A DNA stretch of 64,000 bases from Diphasiastrum complanatum (Eukaryota; Streptophyta; Lycopodiopsida; Lycopodiales; Lycopodiaceae): positions 24,709,571 through 24,773,570 of the forward strand of contig CM055113.1 of NCBI GenBank assembly GCA_029204225.1. Reading direction: 5' to 3'. The notes beneath the pieces are model-generated. The model did not search any database. It saw nothing but the letters and a program-made list of their open reading frames with translations, and was not told where the DNA came from. The translations under genes and the position numbers were made by a program. Shown here one piece after another: positions 1 to 11,721 of this stretch; within the stretch, counting starts at the first letter, position 1, and every line of letters starts with the position of its first letter.

Positions 1-624
1 GACATAGAATTAGCATGATTTTGCTTGCAGAAACTCGTGGCAACTCACATGCATTAATTGTAAGTGATCCATAGTGACATGCAAGGCATGCACAAAGTTT
101 AATGGACACATGCATGATGATTTGGACATTTCTAGTTAGAACTAGTACACTTGTAAACAGTTGGTAGAATTTCATGCGTGACAAGTGACAAATGTCACAT
201 AGACTCTAGATGTCACTTTAGATGTCATTTTGGAATGGATAGATATGGTTCTACTTCGAGCTACCTCAATCTCCAAAAATATGTTTAGCTCTCCACACAA
301 TCAATGATGAAGAACCAAAGTTTTGTAGCTATCTCATGCCATTTTGGATCTAAACAAATATTGCTTGTTATCTCTCTAGCTCTCTCTCTCTAACTCGTGT
401 TGAGGCTAATGCTCATACACTGAGATCTTGTATTTTTTCATTCTTTGATTCATTGCTATTATATTCTGTTGATTAGCATGCTAGATTGTGGATTAGCCAT
501 TTCTTCTGAACTAGATTTTGTTGATCAATCTAGAATCAGGTTATAGTGCCAATCACAAAGCTTAATTAAGATCAGTCACTCTTGTGGACATTCCCCACAC
601 GTGTGAATTCTAGAAATTTTGTCA
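1..624 (+). repeat. 5' LTR of copia element 1 (start not seen)
   Basis: The LTR is placed by its 3' end: CA at 623-624 sits directly before the tRNA-primer site. The copia fragment at 12588-12962 aligns from about position 250 to 624. A perfect CACACGTGTG palindrome lies at 596-605, as in the other copia LTRs of this window. Pyrimidine-rich CTCTCTCT tracts near 370-395 may mark the transcription start region. No TG start is recognisable, so the left boundary is the window edge. Confidence 0.7.
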
Positions 625-637
625 TGGTATCAGAGCC
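625..637 (+). promoter_or_regulatory. Primer binding site (initiator-Met tRNA), copia element 1
   Basis: TGGTATCAGAGCC lies immediately after the LTR terminal CA. This is the standard complement of the plant initiator-Met tRNA 3' end used by copia elements to prime minus-strand synthesis. Confidence 0.92.
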
Positions 638-1393
638 ACATTAAGCTTTGCATGCTAACAACTCTGATTGTACAAGAAACTGAGAGCCAAATCAAGCAAA
701 AAAGCAGTTTTGCACTTTTTCTAACCTTTCTCTGAAGGGTATTTGGATCAAATCAGAATTGAACTGAATTTTTAGACCTAAATTGAGCTAGTACGGAATT
801 TTGGAATTCTGCTCGTGTGAAAATCAGAGTTTTTCATTCCCTTTGTTCTCCTTACTTATAGATCCAAAGATAGCAGTGTTATAGCTTGATGGAAAGCATT
901 TGATCTGTACTTTTCATAGAAATTAAAATCAAATCAATCAGATGTGTCTAGCAAGAGTTATAAGATCTTAAAGAGGATAGGGATAGGTCCAAAATCCCAG
1001 TGATAGCATTTTGATTTGATTCAATTATACTTTGTTTTGAATCCATTGTTTTGAGCATCCAACACAAGAAACTATAGATCAAGACTAAGTTTGAAGTATT
1101 TGAACACCCTTTGAGCCTTCTGAGTGTCAATAGTGTTTTCTTTTGAAGCATTTCAAACGTGCCAAAAGTAGAATTCAAACCAGCCAAAGTGTCTCAAACC
1201 ACTTTTTGTGTCTGATCTAGAAAACTTGTCTTGTGGAATATTTGAGATTTATCTCAGATATAGTTGCAAGTGTTTCACATAGAAAGGTAGTTCAACCTTG
1301 AAAATACCTATAGTGAAGAGAGCAGCAACTCTAAGTCTGATAGGAACAAGCTCAAACATATCTCAATCCAATAACTAAGAAGTCTTCATTATC

Positions 1394-3763
1394 ATGGCAT
1401 CTCAGGGAGGATATCTTCTAGAAGCCAGTGAAAGACTAAACACTTATAATTGGAAGTTAAGAATGGAGTCTGTTTTGATTCTCCAGGATGTTATGAATAT
1501 TGCGCTTGGTGTTGAGGAGGAGCCTCAAGCACAGGTTGAAATTCCTAAATATAAGAAGAGAGCTAGAATGGCTCTACATTTCATTAAGATGAATGTATCT
1601 AATGAAATTTTGAGAGAGATAGGATCTTTCACTACAGCCAAAGAAGCTTGGCATGCACTAAAGACCATCTATGAAGCAAAGAATACTTCTAGAATACTCA
1701 CTCTTAGGATTCAGATTTTCCAAAGTTTTCAAAGAAGTGAAGAGAGTGCATCTAACTATGTTCTGAGAGTTAAAGATTTACATAGAGAGCTTTCTTGTGT
1801 TGGTGTGACCATTAACCAAGTTGAGCTAGTTCAAGTCATACTGAATGGCTTGAGAGATGACTATGATAATCTTGTTCAGTCTTTTGCTATTAAGGAGGAG
1901 TTACCTAATCTAGAAACTCTCCAAGGAATTCTTATTTCTGAAGAATCTAGACAAAACTATAAACTCTCCAGGATGAACAAACTTGAACACGGTGGAAGTG
2001 ACAAAGCTCTCTTTGTGAAAGGCAAGCAGAAAGGAAGGAGTAAGAACCAATTCTCTCAAGCATACAACAAAGACAAAGCCAAAGATCGAGATCAAGATGG
2101 TGAAGAGGATGAAACATCTCATCCCTCTAACTCAAAAACCAAGAAGAAGAAAGTGAAGTGCTTCTTCTGTGGCAAAAAGGGGCACTATGTCTCTAATTGC
2201 TTTAAGAAGAAAAACCAACTCAAGCAAGCTAATCTCTCCAAAGAGATTGAAGAATATTCTGTTGCAAGTGATGGAGAAGGATCACTTATGGTGTCCAGTT
2301 TTTCTTCATCACCTTTCAAGAAAGATGGAGCTTGGTACATAGACAGTGGAGCCTCTTCACATATGTGCTGTTCAAAGGAGTAATTTGACTCAATCTTACC
2401 TTTCAAAGGACTCAAGAGATCTATTTACATAGCTAATGATCATGAGTGTCCAATAGAAGGAATTGGCAACATTCCATTGAATTTTGCTTCTTCAAAAGTT
2501 CTTGCACTTTCTAATGTTCTTTTCATTCCAAAACTTACAAAGAACTTAATTAGTGTGGGAAAGTTGCTTGATAATGGTTGTGATGTAAAGTTGAACTCCA
2601 ATACTTGTTTTATCAAGAGAAAAGATGAGATCCTTGTTGATGGAACTAGATGTGGTGGAATTTTTAAGTTGAATTCTTATGAGAATGCAAACCTTTGTGA
2701 AGTTGCTTTGTTATCTAAGGAGGAGCTGTGGCATAGAAGGTTGGGACATCCTAACTTTACATCTATGTCTTCTATGGTTAAGAAGGAGAAGGCTATTGGT
2801 CTTCCAAAATCTCTTTCTAAAGATTTCAAGCCTTGTGAGGCTTGTGCCATTGCAAAGTCACACAGAAAGCCATATCAGAAGTCTTTTATAAAGACTACTT
2901 ATCCATTGGAACTCATACATTCAGATGTACATTTTTCCTCTTCTAAAAGTATTGGTGGTGCAACATGTTTTGTCACCTTTATTGATGACTTTACTAGATA
3001 CACTTGGTTGTATCTACTTTCTTCAAAGGCTATGGTTTTTGATCACTTCCTTATCTTCAAAGCTTATGTAGAAAAACAGTTTTCTTGCAAAGTTAAAGCT
3101 TTAAGATGCGATGGAGGAGGTGAATATATCTCCAGCAAGTTTCATAATTATTGTGAAGGTGAAGGAATAAAGAGAGAATTTTCTTGTGCCTATTCTCCAT
3201 CCCAAAATGGAGTAGGTGAGAGGAAAAACAGATCTTTATGTGAATGTCCTAAAGCAATTCGAGTAGCAGCTTCTTTGCCTATTGAATATTGGGGTGAAGC
3301 TATAAATTGTGCAAACTATTTGTGTAATAGATTACCTCACAATGCTCTTGCTGGAAAAACACCTTTTGAAGTCTTGTTTCAGAAAAAACCTAAGGTAGAT
3401 CACCTTGGAGTTTTTGCTTATACTTGCTTTGTTAATATGCCCTTGGAAACAAGGAAAAGAGATGATCCTAATTCTGTTAAATGGATCATGGTTGGGTATG
3501 CATCCAACAAGAAAGCTTACAGGATCTATGTTCCCTCTACCTCAACTACAATTGAGAGTAGAGATGTGATATTCCATGAAGATCAAAAATACATTCTTGA
3601 GAAGGCCGAGTTCCAATATTCTCACAAAGATACTCCAATCATCACCCTTGAAGATCATCATGGAGAGATGGGGCCGAGATTTGAGGAGGAGTCACCTCGA
3701 ACTTACTGTAATAATTGTTTTGAACCACGTTACTATCCATGGGAATCACTCACTTTTTACTAA
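1394..3763 (+). pseudogene. Copia gag-protease-integrase polyprotein, broken by one in-frame stop and 3' truncated
   Basis: The frame opens with ATG at 1394 (MASQGG). Gag of the UBN2 type fills the first ~250 codons, with a CCHC zinc knuckle (CFFCGKKGHYVSNC) at about residue 256 and the protease motif DSGASSHM at residue 317. A TAA at 2381-2383 interrupts the frame, which then continues in phase to 3763. The second part has the HHCC zinc region (HRRLGHP...CEAC) and the integrase core: Asp at 2924, Asp at 3110 and Glu at 3218. After about 3690 the acidic linker loses similarity to related copies, so the last ~20 residues are probably unrelated sequence. Gag would form particles and integrase would insert cDNA, but RT and RNase H are missing. 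Confidence 0.9.
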
Positions 3764-4067
3764 GAAAAAAAGTACATGATTCCATCCAGCTAATGATCAA
3801 TTTAGTTCTGTTGATAGATACTCTTCACTTCATTTGAAAGAACAACCTCGACTCTTGACCTCATTGAGATCAGAAAATTTGTACTCCATGCATATTGACT
3901 TGCTAAGAGTCTCACTACTTGCAGCCACCGCTAGCACCAGCACCAATATCTACTGATTCGCATGGATGTGGGTGGGTGTGTGGGGAAGTACCCATTCCCT
4001 ACCCCTTTGGCCTTTCGCTTGAATGTGTGCGCAGTTTTGGGTATGAATTGAGTTGTATTGACTCAAA
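3764..4067. other. No gene recognised (junction sequence)
   Basis: This stretch lies between the truncated copia element and the first recognisable family N sequence. I see no coherent reading frame, LTR end or target duplication. It may be old junction debris left when both neighbours lost their ends. Confidence 0.5.
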
Positions 4068-4342
4068 CAGCACATAATTCCATAACTTGAAAATATCACT
4101 TTGTTTGAAAAAAGTGTAGATCTTATATCGCTTACGTAAAACCCAAGAACCTTATTAACTGGTGACAGATTTTTTTTTTGTGAAATGTTTGCCCCTGTCG
4201 CTTCTGCCTTTTTGACTTTAATACTCCTTTGAGCTCCTGATTTGTCCTTGATTCACTTTGTGTTGAGCTCCCTGAGCTCCAAATTTGATCAGTTCTGCAT
4301 AGGTATCAGAGCTCCGTGAGCCAAATGACTTATCGTTGATTG

Positions 4343-4704
4343 CCTATAGTTCTGCTATGATTCGGCGCACCCCCTCTGGTTTGAAACATAGTGCTTTCTG
4401 GTAAAGCACGCTTTTTAGGACTTATTTTTTATTTTGTTGATTAAGCCTGGCAAGCCTGGCAGAATCAATCTGGCTCCCGGACATGGGTCCCGGGAGCCGT
4501 CCCAGCGGCCGAATCACTTGCTTTCTTGACTAGGCCATGACTCGAGCTCCAGAGCTAGCTCATGACTTGTGACTACTTGACTGGCTCACCACAGGTCGGA
4601 GGCTCGGTCCTTGACGTTCTAACTTGCTCTGGGACCTTAGAGAGTGTCACCCCTTAGAGTCTTACAGGGCACGCTGGGTGCACCCGAGTCAGCTTTACAA
4701 CATC
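4343..4704 (-). repeat. Truncated 3' LTR of the family G element
   Basis: This matches the distal part of the complete LTR at 8111-8986, including the GCTTTCTGGTAAAGCACG motif and the terminal AGCTTTACAACA at its right end. In minus orientation the LTR starts TGTTGTAAAGC at 4704. Its other end is lost, replaced at 4342 by family N internal sequence. Confidence 0.85.
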
Positions 4705-4721
4705 CTCCCCTCGTTTGAGAA
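4705..4721 (-). promoter_or_regulatory. Polypurine tract of the family G element
   Basis: On the minus strand, CTCAAACGAGGGGAGGA runs directly into the LTR start TGTTG. This is the expected position and composition for plus-strand DNA priming. Just beyond it lies GATGTCCTCATCAG, which also occurs beside the family N polypurine tract. Confidence 0.75.
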
Positions 4722-5068
4722 AGTTGATGTCCTCATCAGGGCCAAACGAGAACCTAAGACTCATGGCATGGGCTTAATTCACCGGCCAGAATTTACTCAC
4801 ATATATAAGGGCACGGGCTTGATTCACCGGCCAAAGGAGACCAACTGTAAAGAGAAGTAAAGATATTGTGTTTGCACCCAGCACAGGAAAAGTGTGGGTC
4901 TAGTTCACTTACGTAAAACCTGTGTAAAGTTGCTGCACTTAGACATTAGACTAAAGCTCACTCCTCGATGAGAAATGTGGCTTACTTTATTAACATGAAA
5001 GAAAAATGTACTTATGACTCCCTTAAGCCTCAGATATGTCGTTTTCGTCACACGTCTAGATGAGTCCC

Positions 5069-7282
5069 CTAGGACTCTAGATTTTTTGTTTGGTTGCCCA
5101 GGTTGAGCTCCTTGAGCTCTGCATCGGCACTTAGATTCACCTCTGATGTAGAAGCTGCAGGCAATGTTGGCTCCATTTGACCTTGTGTCAGCTGGTTTGT
5201 CACTACTGGATGTCCTTCGTTAAAGAGGTGAGCTTTCGCTTGGTCACACAAGTTGAGCTCCTTGAGCTCTGCATCGACACTTGAATTCACCTTTGATGTA
5301 GAAACTGCAGGCAATCTTGGCTCCATTTGGTCCCGTGTCAGTTGGTTTGTCACTGTTGGATGTCCTTCGTTAAAGAGGTGAATGAGATTGGGAGGGATGG
5401 TTGGCTCAGTTTCATTTGTGTCGTTCTTTTCTAGTTGGTCCCCTGGCACAGCTCTGATGACACAAGGTCTCCTGCCATTATATAATAACACAAGGTTAAC
5501 CCCTTTTGCCAAGAAGGCCACCACATGTTCGTTAAACTAGCTTAATCCCAAAATAGCGTCGAAGGCATCCATCTTCAAGATTGTGAATGTTAGTCGATTT
5601 TTCTAGGTTCCCAGGGAGATTGGTAAGTTGGTTGCCAATCTACAAGTGGTCATTGTACCTTTCGCAGTCTCCACACAAATAGGAGTCACATTTTCTTCAC
5701 ATTGGATGTCCAATTCCCCCGTCAGTTTTTCTGACAAGTAGTTATGTGACGTCCCCAGATCTACCATGAAGTAAATGATCTTGCCTTGAATACAGCCTTT
5801 CAGGTACAATAACTTTGATCTACTCGCAAGAGTCGCCATGAGATGTTCATGATACGCCGCAAGTGCCCCTATCTGTTGTAAGGCATTCAGGTCAGACTCC
5901 GTCAAATCCGTTTCTGGGTTCTCTTCGTCATCTGGTTCACCATCTTCTTGATCAAATGCCTCTCTCTCCATCCTATCAAATCCTTCAATGGCAGCCATGA
6001 TTTGCTTGTTCAATAATTTGGGGCATGACCTCCAAGAGTGACCTTGCTGATGACAATTGAAGCAGCACATGGAACTGCCCATTGTTGGTGAGCTGTTGAT
6101 GTGACTAGCTGAAGGTCCAACATTGTTTCTTCTCTGGAACGTGTTCCCTCCATTGTTGCCTTGGTTGCCAAACTCTGTTTTTGTTGGGAATTTGTTCACG
6201 CTACTCGAGGCTTAGTTGCCATTTGAAGCTGAGTCCCCCCTTGAAAAGAAGCTCGGACTCGGTCTGGATCCACTAAATACTCTTGTTGAGGTTGCGGGAG
6301 CAGCTGGTGGAAATGTGGTCTCATAATCACAAACCATTTCAGCTGCCCGAATAGTTGAATTGAAATCATGGGGCATGTAGTTGTCTATTGCACGCCGGGT
6401 CCAAGACTGCATTCCAGACAAGAGGTAGTGAGTTTTGTCCACCTCGGACATATCTTCAATAACCCATACACTCTGTCTGAATTTATTGAGGTACTCTCGC
6501 AATGACCCTTTCTGTTTGAGCCCTGATAATTTTGTCCTCAATCTCATGTGTGAATCCTTCGGTATGAACTCCTCTCGTAACGCGGTTTTGAAAGCGTCCC
6601 ATGTTTGGAACTGCATTCCTGCCATCCAATACCAATTTGTAGTGTAGCCCTCAAAATATGCTAATGCCAAGTCCATTCTTCCTTCCTTAGGAGTGTTCAT
6701 CAGATGGAAGTAATGGTCCATGTGAAACAACCAATCTTCCACAATTTGAATGTCACGCTTTCCTTTGAAAGTAGGTGGTGCTTTTACTTTGGCAGTTTTC
6801 TTTGGGCCTTCCGTGTTTCGTGCTTGTGGTTCTCTTGGTATTTGTGGAGGAGGCACCACTGCATTCCCTCTAGTTGCCTCCAACTCTTCAAACTTGGCTT
6901 CGAGCTGTGTTAGCCCGTCTCTCATTTCTCTAACAAGTTTAGATTGAGTAAGGTTTATGGTTCGTAGGGATGTTTGCCATTCTTTCCTTTATGTTTTTCT
7001 GTCCTTCTTCACCTCGCTAAGCATAGCCGTCATTGCGCTTGATAAGTATTGTCGCATCTTCACTTCAAAGAGGTCTTGTTGCGCCTCTAGCAAGGGTTTG
7101 TCTCTTGGTGTAGGTTCAGAAGGGCCACCCATCTCTTCTTGGAGAGGCGCCACTGTGGAGTGCATACGCTCTTTCTTTCTTGACTTGGAACTGGTGCCAT
7201 CTCGATGCATGCGGGAGCCGTATTCTCGAGCCAGCTCCTCTCCATCCGTCAATGCTCGTAACTCATCAAGATGGTCCTCCAT
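5069..7282 (-). pseudogene. Ty3/gypsy-type gag-protease of family G, with several in-frame stops
   Basis: One minus frame runs from ATG at 7282 to 5069 and keeps its phase through several stops, near 6988-6926, 6212, 5603 and 5533. The N-terminal part is charged. The middle part is a retrotransposon Gag domain (WYW near residue 220, then the ALREEF...LRTKL...GSLREYLNKFR pattern). A CCHC zinc knuckle (CFNCHQQGHSWRSC) follows near 6024-6065. The aspartic-protease site reads VDLGTSHNYLS near 5747-5761, where DTG or DSG is usual, so the flap-side Thr/Ser is replaced by Leu. Downstream, ILGLS precedes a stop where Trp is usual. The C-terminal ~150 codons hold two near-identical halves around LFNEGHP...TNQLT. 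No RT follows. Confidence 0.85.
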
Positions 7283-7589
7283 TATAGCAAGAGGTGTACT
7301 TCCAACAGATTATCGCCTCAATCTTTTTTATTTTTGAAACTCTCCCTTCTGTCAGTCGGGCCCCACAGCTTTTCTTCTTTATTAAATCAACTTCAATGAA
7401 AATATCCCCTCCTCAAACTTAGTACGCTCACATCACCTGAGAGCCAAGTAGGAACCGAGTCATTTGCATCCAAGCAAGCACACAACAAATGGAACATACC
7501 AACCAAAGCAAACACAGAGGATCCCTCTCAAGCCACAAACCCCCCTGAGACCGGACGTAGGACCTTTGCCTAGCCGCGCCCACACAAAT

Positions 7590-8110
7590 CTATCATAGAA
7601 TTAGCTCGCGGGGAAACATCCATCCAACCATCCGTGCTTTCACCATTAAGCAGCACATTGCCTCAATCACGCCCCACCACTTTCTGGTCGATAGCCCTTT
7701 TTTTAAACGATCGGTAGCTATCCCGCACCGGCAGCTAACCACCTGTGCTTTACACCCGGATTCGAGCAGCATCTCTGTATCAATGGTTAACCCGTACAGT
7801 TCGAATATGTCACCTCGCACCCCACAAGGCACGGACCGTGCTTTCACCAACCTAATGGCAGCACATTGCCTCATCTGTCCTACGTGCAGACGGTACCAGG
7901 CCCGAACCGCGGGAACTGACCGTGCTTACACCTCAAGGGCAGTACCTTGCCTCATCAAGTCCCCCATTCTGCCGACCACCCCGACCGTGGACGCACCCAT
8001 GCTTACACTGTGGGCAGCACCTTGTGCAATGGTTGTCCTGACAAATCCCAAAACGTGGCCATCCCTGTGAGACTTGCGTAGCTGACCGGCTAGTCGGCTA
8101 TGATACCACA
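7590..8110 (-). other. Non-coding structured leader of family G
   Basis: Between gag and the PBS lies leader sequence closely matching the family N leader (compare 36660-37160). It contains repeated GTGCT...AGCAC inverted repeats, for example 7634-7656, separated by about 60-90 bp. No frame is conserved through it. The position, just inside the 5' LTR, is where packaging and dimerisation signals lie in LTR elements. Confidence 0.7.
8094..8108 (-). promoter_or_regulatory. Primer binding site (mutated), family G
   Basis: On the minus strand the site reads TGGTATCATAGCCGA, two bases from the LTR. It matches the initiator-Met primer site of family N (TGGTATCAGAGCCGA) except for one G-to-T change. 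Confidence 0.8.
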
Positions 8111-8986
8111 TGTTGCGCCGGCGTCTCAAAGGGCGCTGGGACTTGAGCGGTTTCCCCAACACGTGCTTAAGTCTAACATTCATCCATCATGCACTTACGT
8201 AAAAGCCAACTCAGAAAGGTAACAAGCTTAACCATTCAGACTTAAGAAAACTGGAATCCCAACCAACCCGAAAGCCAACTCAGAATCCGTCCCCAAAAGG
8301 TAACCAAAGGCAAAGACAAGCCACACATGAAACCCAAGGCATAGTGGTCGCCAAACTGACCGATTGGCATAGCGGCAAGCCCATGTCGATGACAGGGACC
8401 CTTAGGCGTCGACAACGCAAAAAGGTTATAGTAAGGGTCCTTCCACTTGGACCAGTCCCGGAGGCGAAACCGAAATGATAATCATCCCCAAAGGTCAACT
8501 TTATTAGATTTGGAAGAGGTTACATTCATACATAGACTGACCGGGCTCGGGTCCACCAACACATGCTGGGCATTGTGCCTGGATCATGCTGGTAGAGGGA
8601 GCTGAAACCTGGCGACTGGATTCCTGGCGCTAGTTGAGCTGCCCAAGTTTATGTCTGTTGGACTCCCCCTATAGTTTTGCTGTGATTCGGCGCACCTCCT
8701 CTGGTTTGAAACATAGTGCTTTCTGGTAAAGCACGCCTTTTAAGACTTAGTTTTTATTTTGCTGATTAAGCCTGGCAGAATCAGTCTGGCTCCAAATCAA
8801 CTTGCTTTCCTGAGTAGGCCATGACTCGAGCTCCAGAGCTAGCTAATGACTTGTGACTACTTGACTGGCTCACCACAGGTCGGAGGCTCAATCCTTGACG
8901 TTCTAACTTGCTCTGGGACCTTAGAGAGTGTCACCCCTTAGAGTCTTACAGGGCACGCTGAGTGCACCCGAGTCAGCTTTACAACA
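8111..8986 (-). repeat. 5' LTR of family G element (876 bp)
   Basis: Complete LTR, minus orientation. It starts TGTTGTAAAGCTGACTCGGG at 8986 and ends in CGCAACA at 8111, next to the PBS. A second family G LTR at 19404-20308 aligns along its length. The five bases beyond its outer end, GACAC at 8987-8991, fall inside a family N internal motif (AAGACACTCAGGCAGG elsewhere), which marks the insertion point into the older family N copy. Confidence 0.88.
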
Positions 8987-9603
8987 GACACTTAGGCAGG
9001 TTTACTAACAGATAACAATGACAAGGTCCCCCTTTGAGATAGCCTTACCAAAGGACCTTTGCCTGGCCTTGCCCATACAGATCGATCATAGAATCAGCCC
9101 ACAAAGAATACCCATTGAACTATTTGTGCTTTCACCATTAAGCAGCACATTGCCTTAGTCACGCCTCACCAACTCTGGTCGATAGCCCTTATAGCTAAAC
9201 GATCGGCAACTATCCTGCACCGGCAGCTAACCACCTGTGCTTTACACCCGAATTCGAATAGCATCTCTGTATCAATGGTTAACCTGTATAGTTCGAATAT
9301 GTCGCCCCACATCCCACAAGGCACAGACCGTGCTTTCACCTACTTAGGCAGCACTTTGCCTCATCTGTCCTACTACGTGCAGACATCGCTAGGCCCGAAC
9401 CGCGAGAACTGACCATGCTTACACCTTGAGGGCATCACTTTGACTCATCAAGTCCCCCGTTCCGTCGACCACCCCAACCGTGGACGCACCCGTGCTTACA
9501 CTATGGGCAGCACTTTGCACAACAGTTGTCCTGATGAACCCCAAACAATGGCCATTTCCGTGAGATCGGCATAGCTGACTGGCCAGTCGGCTCTAATATC
9601 ACA

Positions 9604-10770
9604 TGTAGCACAGGCATCCCAAAGGGAGCCAGGAACCACGACTTAGCTTCCTAGTCTTTAACTCTTGCCGTCCAAACCCACTTGAAATACAAGCAGCCAA
9701 CTCGCCAACAACGATCAGACTTAACCAACTTGAAGTTCGGAAACCGACATTGAGATCCAACCTGGCAACATGCCAGATCGGAGGTCCCGATGTGGGTGAC
9801 CTCCCTCCAAGCAAACTGTCCGAAACTTAACTAACTCGAAGCTTCCTTACAAATGAGTAACATCCATTCCAAGCAAGTCGTCTGACTTACATCAAACTTA
9901 ACCTACTCAAGGCTTCATCACGAGCGTTAGAAGCCAACCTGGCGCCATGCCAGATTGGACAGCCATAAACATGTAACTTCCACCCAAGCAAGCCATCCAA
10001 CTCAACCGACAGGTTAGAGCTCGTTCTTCAAGAGCTTAACCCATTCACATTCATGCAACGAACACTTAGAACCACAAGTCGTGACAGATATGAAGACAAC
10101 CAGTTCTTGGACCGAATGGTCCCGACAACATACCGCTAGCACCTTGGACTGGATGGTCCCGACAGCATACCGCTGGCGTCCTGTGATACGACCCTCAGCT
10201 ATGTGCCGAATCAAAAAGTTTGAAGCGGCCTTACAAATGACGCTTTTACCGAACACTGAAACTCAGAAGGTAATCAGAGTGAGTTTGAGAAAAATCCCAC
10301 TTTATTAATAAATCTGAGAAGGTTACATTTCAACTTTGTGACCGACCCTAGTCTCCGGGGCACTGGCATGCCAAGGTGTACGCCAGGACAACATTCCAGC
10401 AAGGGAGGCTTAGACTTGGTTGGAGCTCGCCTTGTGTCACAAACCGCACTCCCCTATAGCATTGGTGGGATTCGCCACCTCCTCTCATACCAAGTGCTCT
10501 GCCCACTGGTAAAGCACGTTTTCTCTCTCTAGAATTTATTGATCCCCAGGCTTTCTTTAATCATGCCTAGATCGTGTGAGGTGATTGCACATCGATCTGA
10601 GCTCTCTGAACTTCGCTAGAACCGATCATAGATTTTTAGCCATAAGAACTTGGCGCCGGCTGGATTCTAGTCATGCCGACGCCGGGAGCAGCAGTGGCGC
10701 TGCTGGCGCCGGGGGCAATGATGGCGCCAGTGGCGCCGGAAGTAAAGCTTGTAAAAGTAGCTTTACAACA
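9604..10770 (-). repeat. 5' LTR of the old family N copy (1167 bp)
   Basis: Minus-oriented family N LTR from TGTAGCACAGGC at 9604 to AGCTTTACAACA at 10770. It has the family landmarks: a terminal TGTTGTAAAGCT on the minus strand, AATAAA in the sense direction, CTCTCTCTAG tracts and GGCGCC motifs near the outer end. It differs from the array LTRs at many positions and has lost several GGCGCC copies. Confidence 0.88.
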
Positions 10771-11721
10771 ATTGATGAGAAGTCTTTTAAACTAGCATTA
10801 GAAATTCATTTATAAAATGCAGACTAGAGAACTAAGATATGGACAACGTCATGACTTCTAATTAGCAAATTACTTTATCAACATTTGGGCGGCCTTGAAC
10901 TTCAATCAAGCACAGTAGGAATGACTCTTTCAAATTTCCCGTCTGCAGAAGTAATTTTAATTTGTGGACTATAAAAGGATCATAGGTATACAATTGAATG
11001 CTGGTTTGTATGTGATGATTTTATGGCAAGAAAGAATGAACCGTGGATCGTGAATGATCTGCAAACAAATTGGTAGTTCGTGGATGTTGGCGATTATAGA
11101 AGTTAATAGCGATCAACATCCTTTGAATGATACTGTTTTTCGGAATCAGATAAAATATTTGTAAGATTTTGAGCTTATTTTGTGTGTGAGCCATATATTA
11201 TAAGATGTTGCATACAGTGTTTTCTAATCTGTAGTGGTAATGCAACAAATCTATGTAGATGTAGATGAATTGGAATGTAATGTCATGTGCAAATTCTGTT
11301 ATGTTTCCTAACACTATATTGTTAATGTTTAGGAACGAAGATATAACAATAAAATCATTTGAGGACATCATTGCATAAACCTTCATATAAATTGTGAACG
11401 TGGAAAATCAACATGAAGTAGGAAATTTGCCTCTAGCATTTCTTATAGGTCGATCTTTTCAGGGTACGTTTCTGGGCGACAAGCACGACTTATTTGGAAA
11501 AAAAAATTGTGAGTGCGGTGCACTCCAATGCCTTGAGGCCAACACTCTGGTGGACATCGTTGACAAGAATGAATGAATGGATGCCGTATGAATCTTCTGA
11601 TTGAGCAGGAGTACATATTGATGGCATTATCCAACACCAAATTCCAATATGCAGAGCACGCATCGGTTAGCGTAAACGCATGGTAAGTGGCAATGTCATT
11701 CCGGCTCTTTCAATATTTAGC
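10771..11721. other. No gene recognised; likely 3' flank of the chitinase-like gene
   Basis: AT-rich sequence without a coherent long frame or repeat end. It lies downstream of the minus-strand chitinase-like gene and may hold its 3' untranslated region, but I cannot identify a polyadenylation site with confidence. Confidence 0.45.

Larger units (their letters stand above)
1..3700 (+). mobile_element. Ty1/copia element 1, lacking reverse transcriptase and 3' LTR
   Basis: A plus-strand copia element enters from the left edge. The LTR ends in CA at 624, the primer binding site follows at once, a non-coding leader runs to 1393, and one frame then encodes Gag, protease and integrase to about 3700. 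Beyond that the sequence no longer resembles the related copia copy at 20.8-22.0 kb, where integrase continues into reverse transcriptase. The element therefore lost its RT/RNase H and 3' LTR and cannot move by itself. The 5' end of the LTR is not identified and probably lies outside the window. Confidence 0.88.
4343..8986 (-). mobile_element. Family G LTR retrotransposon (gag-protease only), 3' LTR truncated
   Basis: A minus-strand LTR element with 5' LTR 8111-8986, degenerate PBS 8094-8108, a long non-coding leader, one gag-protease frame (5069-7282), a polypurine tract beside 4705 and a 3' LTR reduced to 4343-4704. Only about 360 bp separates the end of the coding region from the polypurine tract, so there is no room for reverse transcriptase or integrase. 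This resembles plant retrotransposons that keep only GAG. A deletion across 4342/4343 removed the outer end of the 3' LTR and part of the surrounding family N element. Confidence 0.8.
4068..10770 (-). mobile_element. Old family N LTR element, split by a family G insertion
   Basis: Two blocks match the internal region of family N as seen intact at 41067-43656: 4068-4342 (polypurine-tract side) and 8987-9603 (leader side). The 5' LTR lies at 9604-10770 in minus orientation. Between the blocks sits a family G element (4343-8986). The family N 3' LTR is missing at the left end. Divergence from the array copies is higher, so this is an older insertion. The five bases after the right end are ATTGA; no certain left partner remains. 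Confidence 0.8.

Noticed and set aside
4020-4060. ATTGA near 4050 as the left partner of ATTGA at 10771-10775
   Set aside because: The left LTR of that copy is missing, so a 5-bp match there has no defined position and may be chance.
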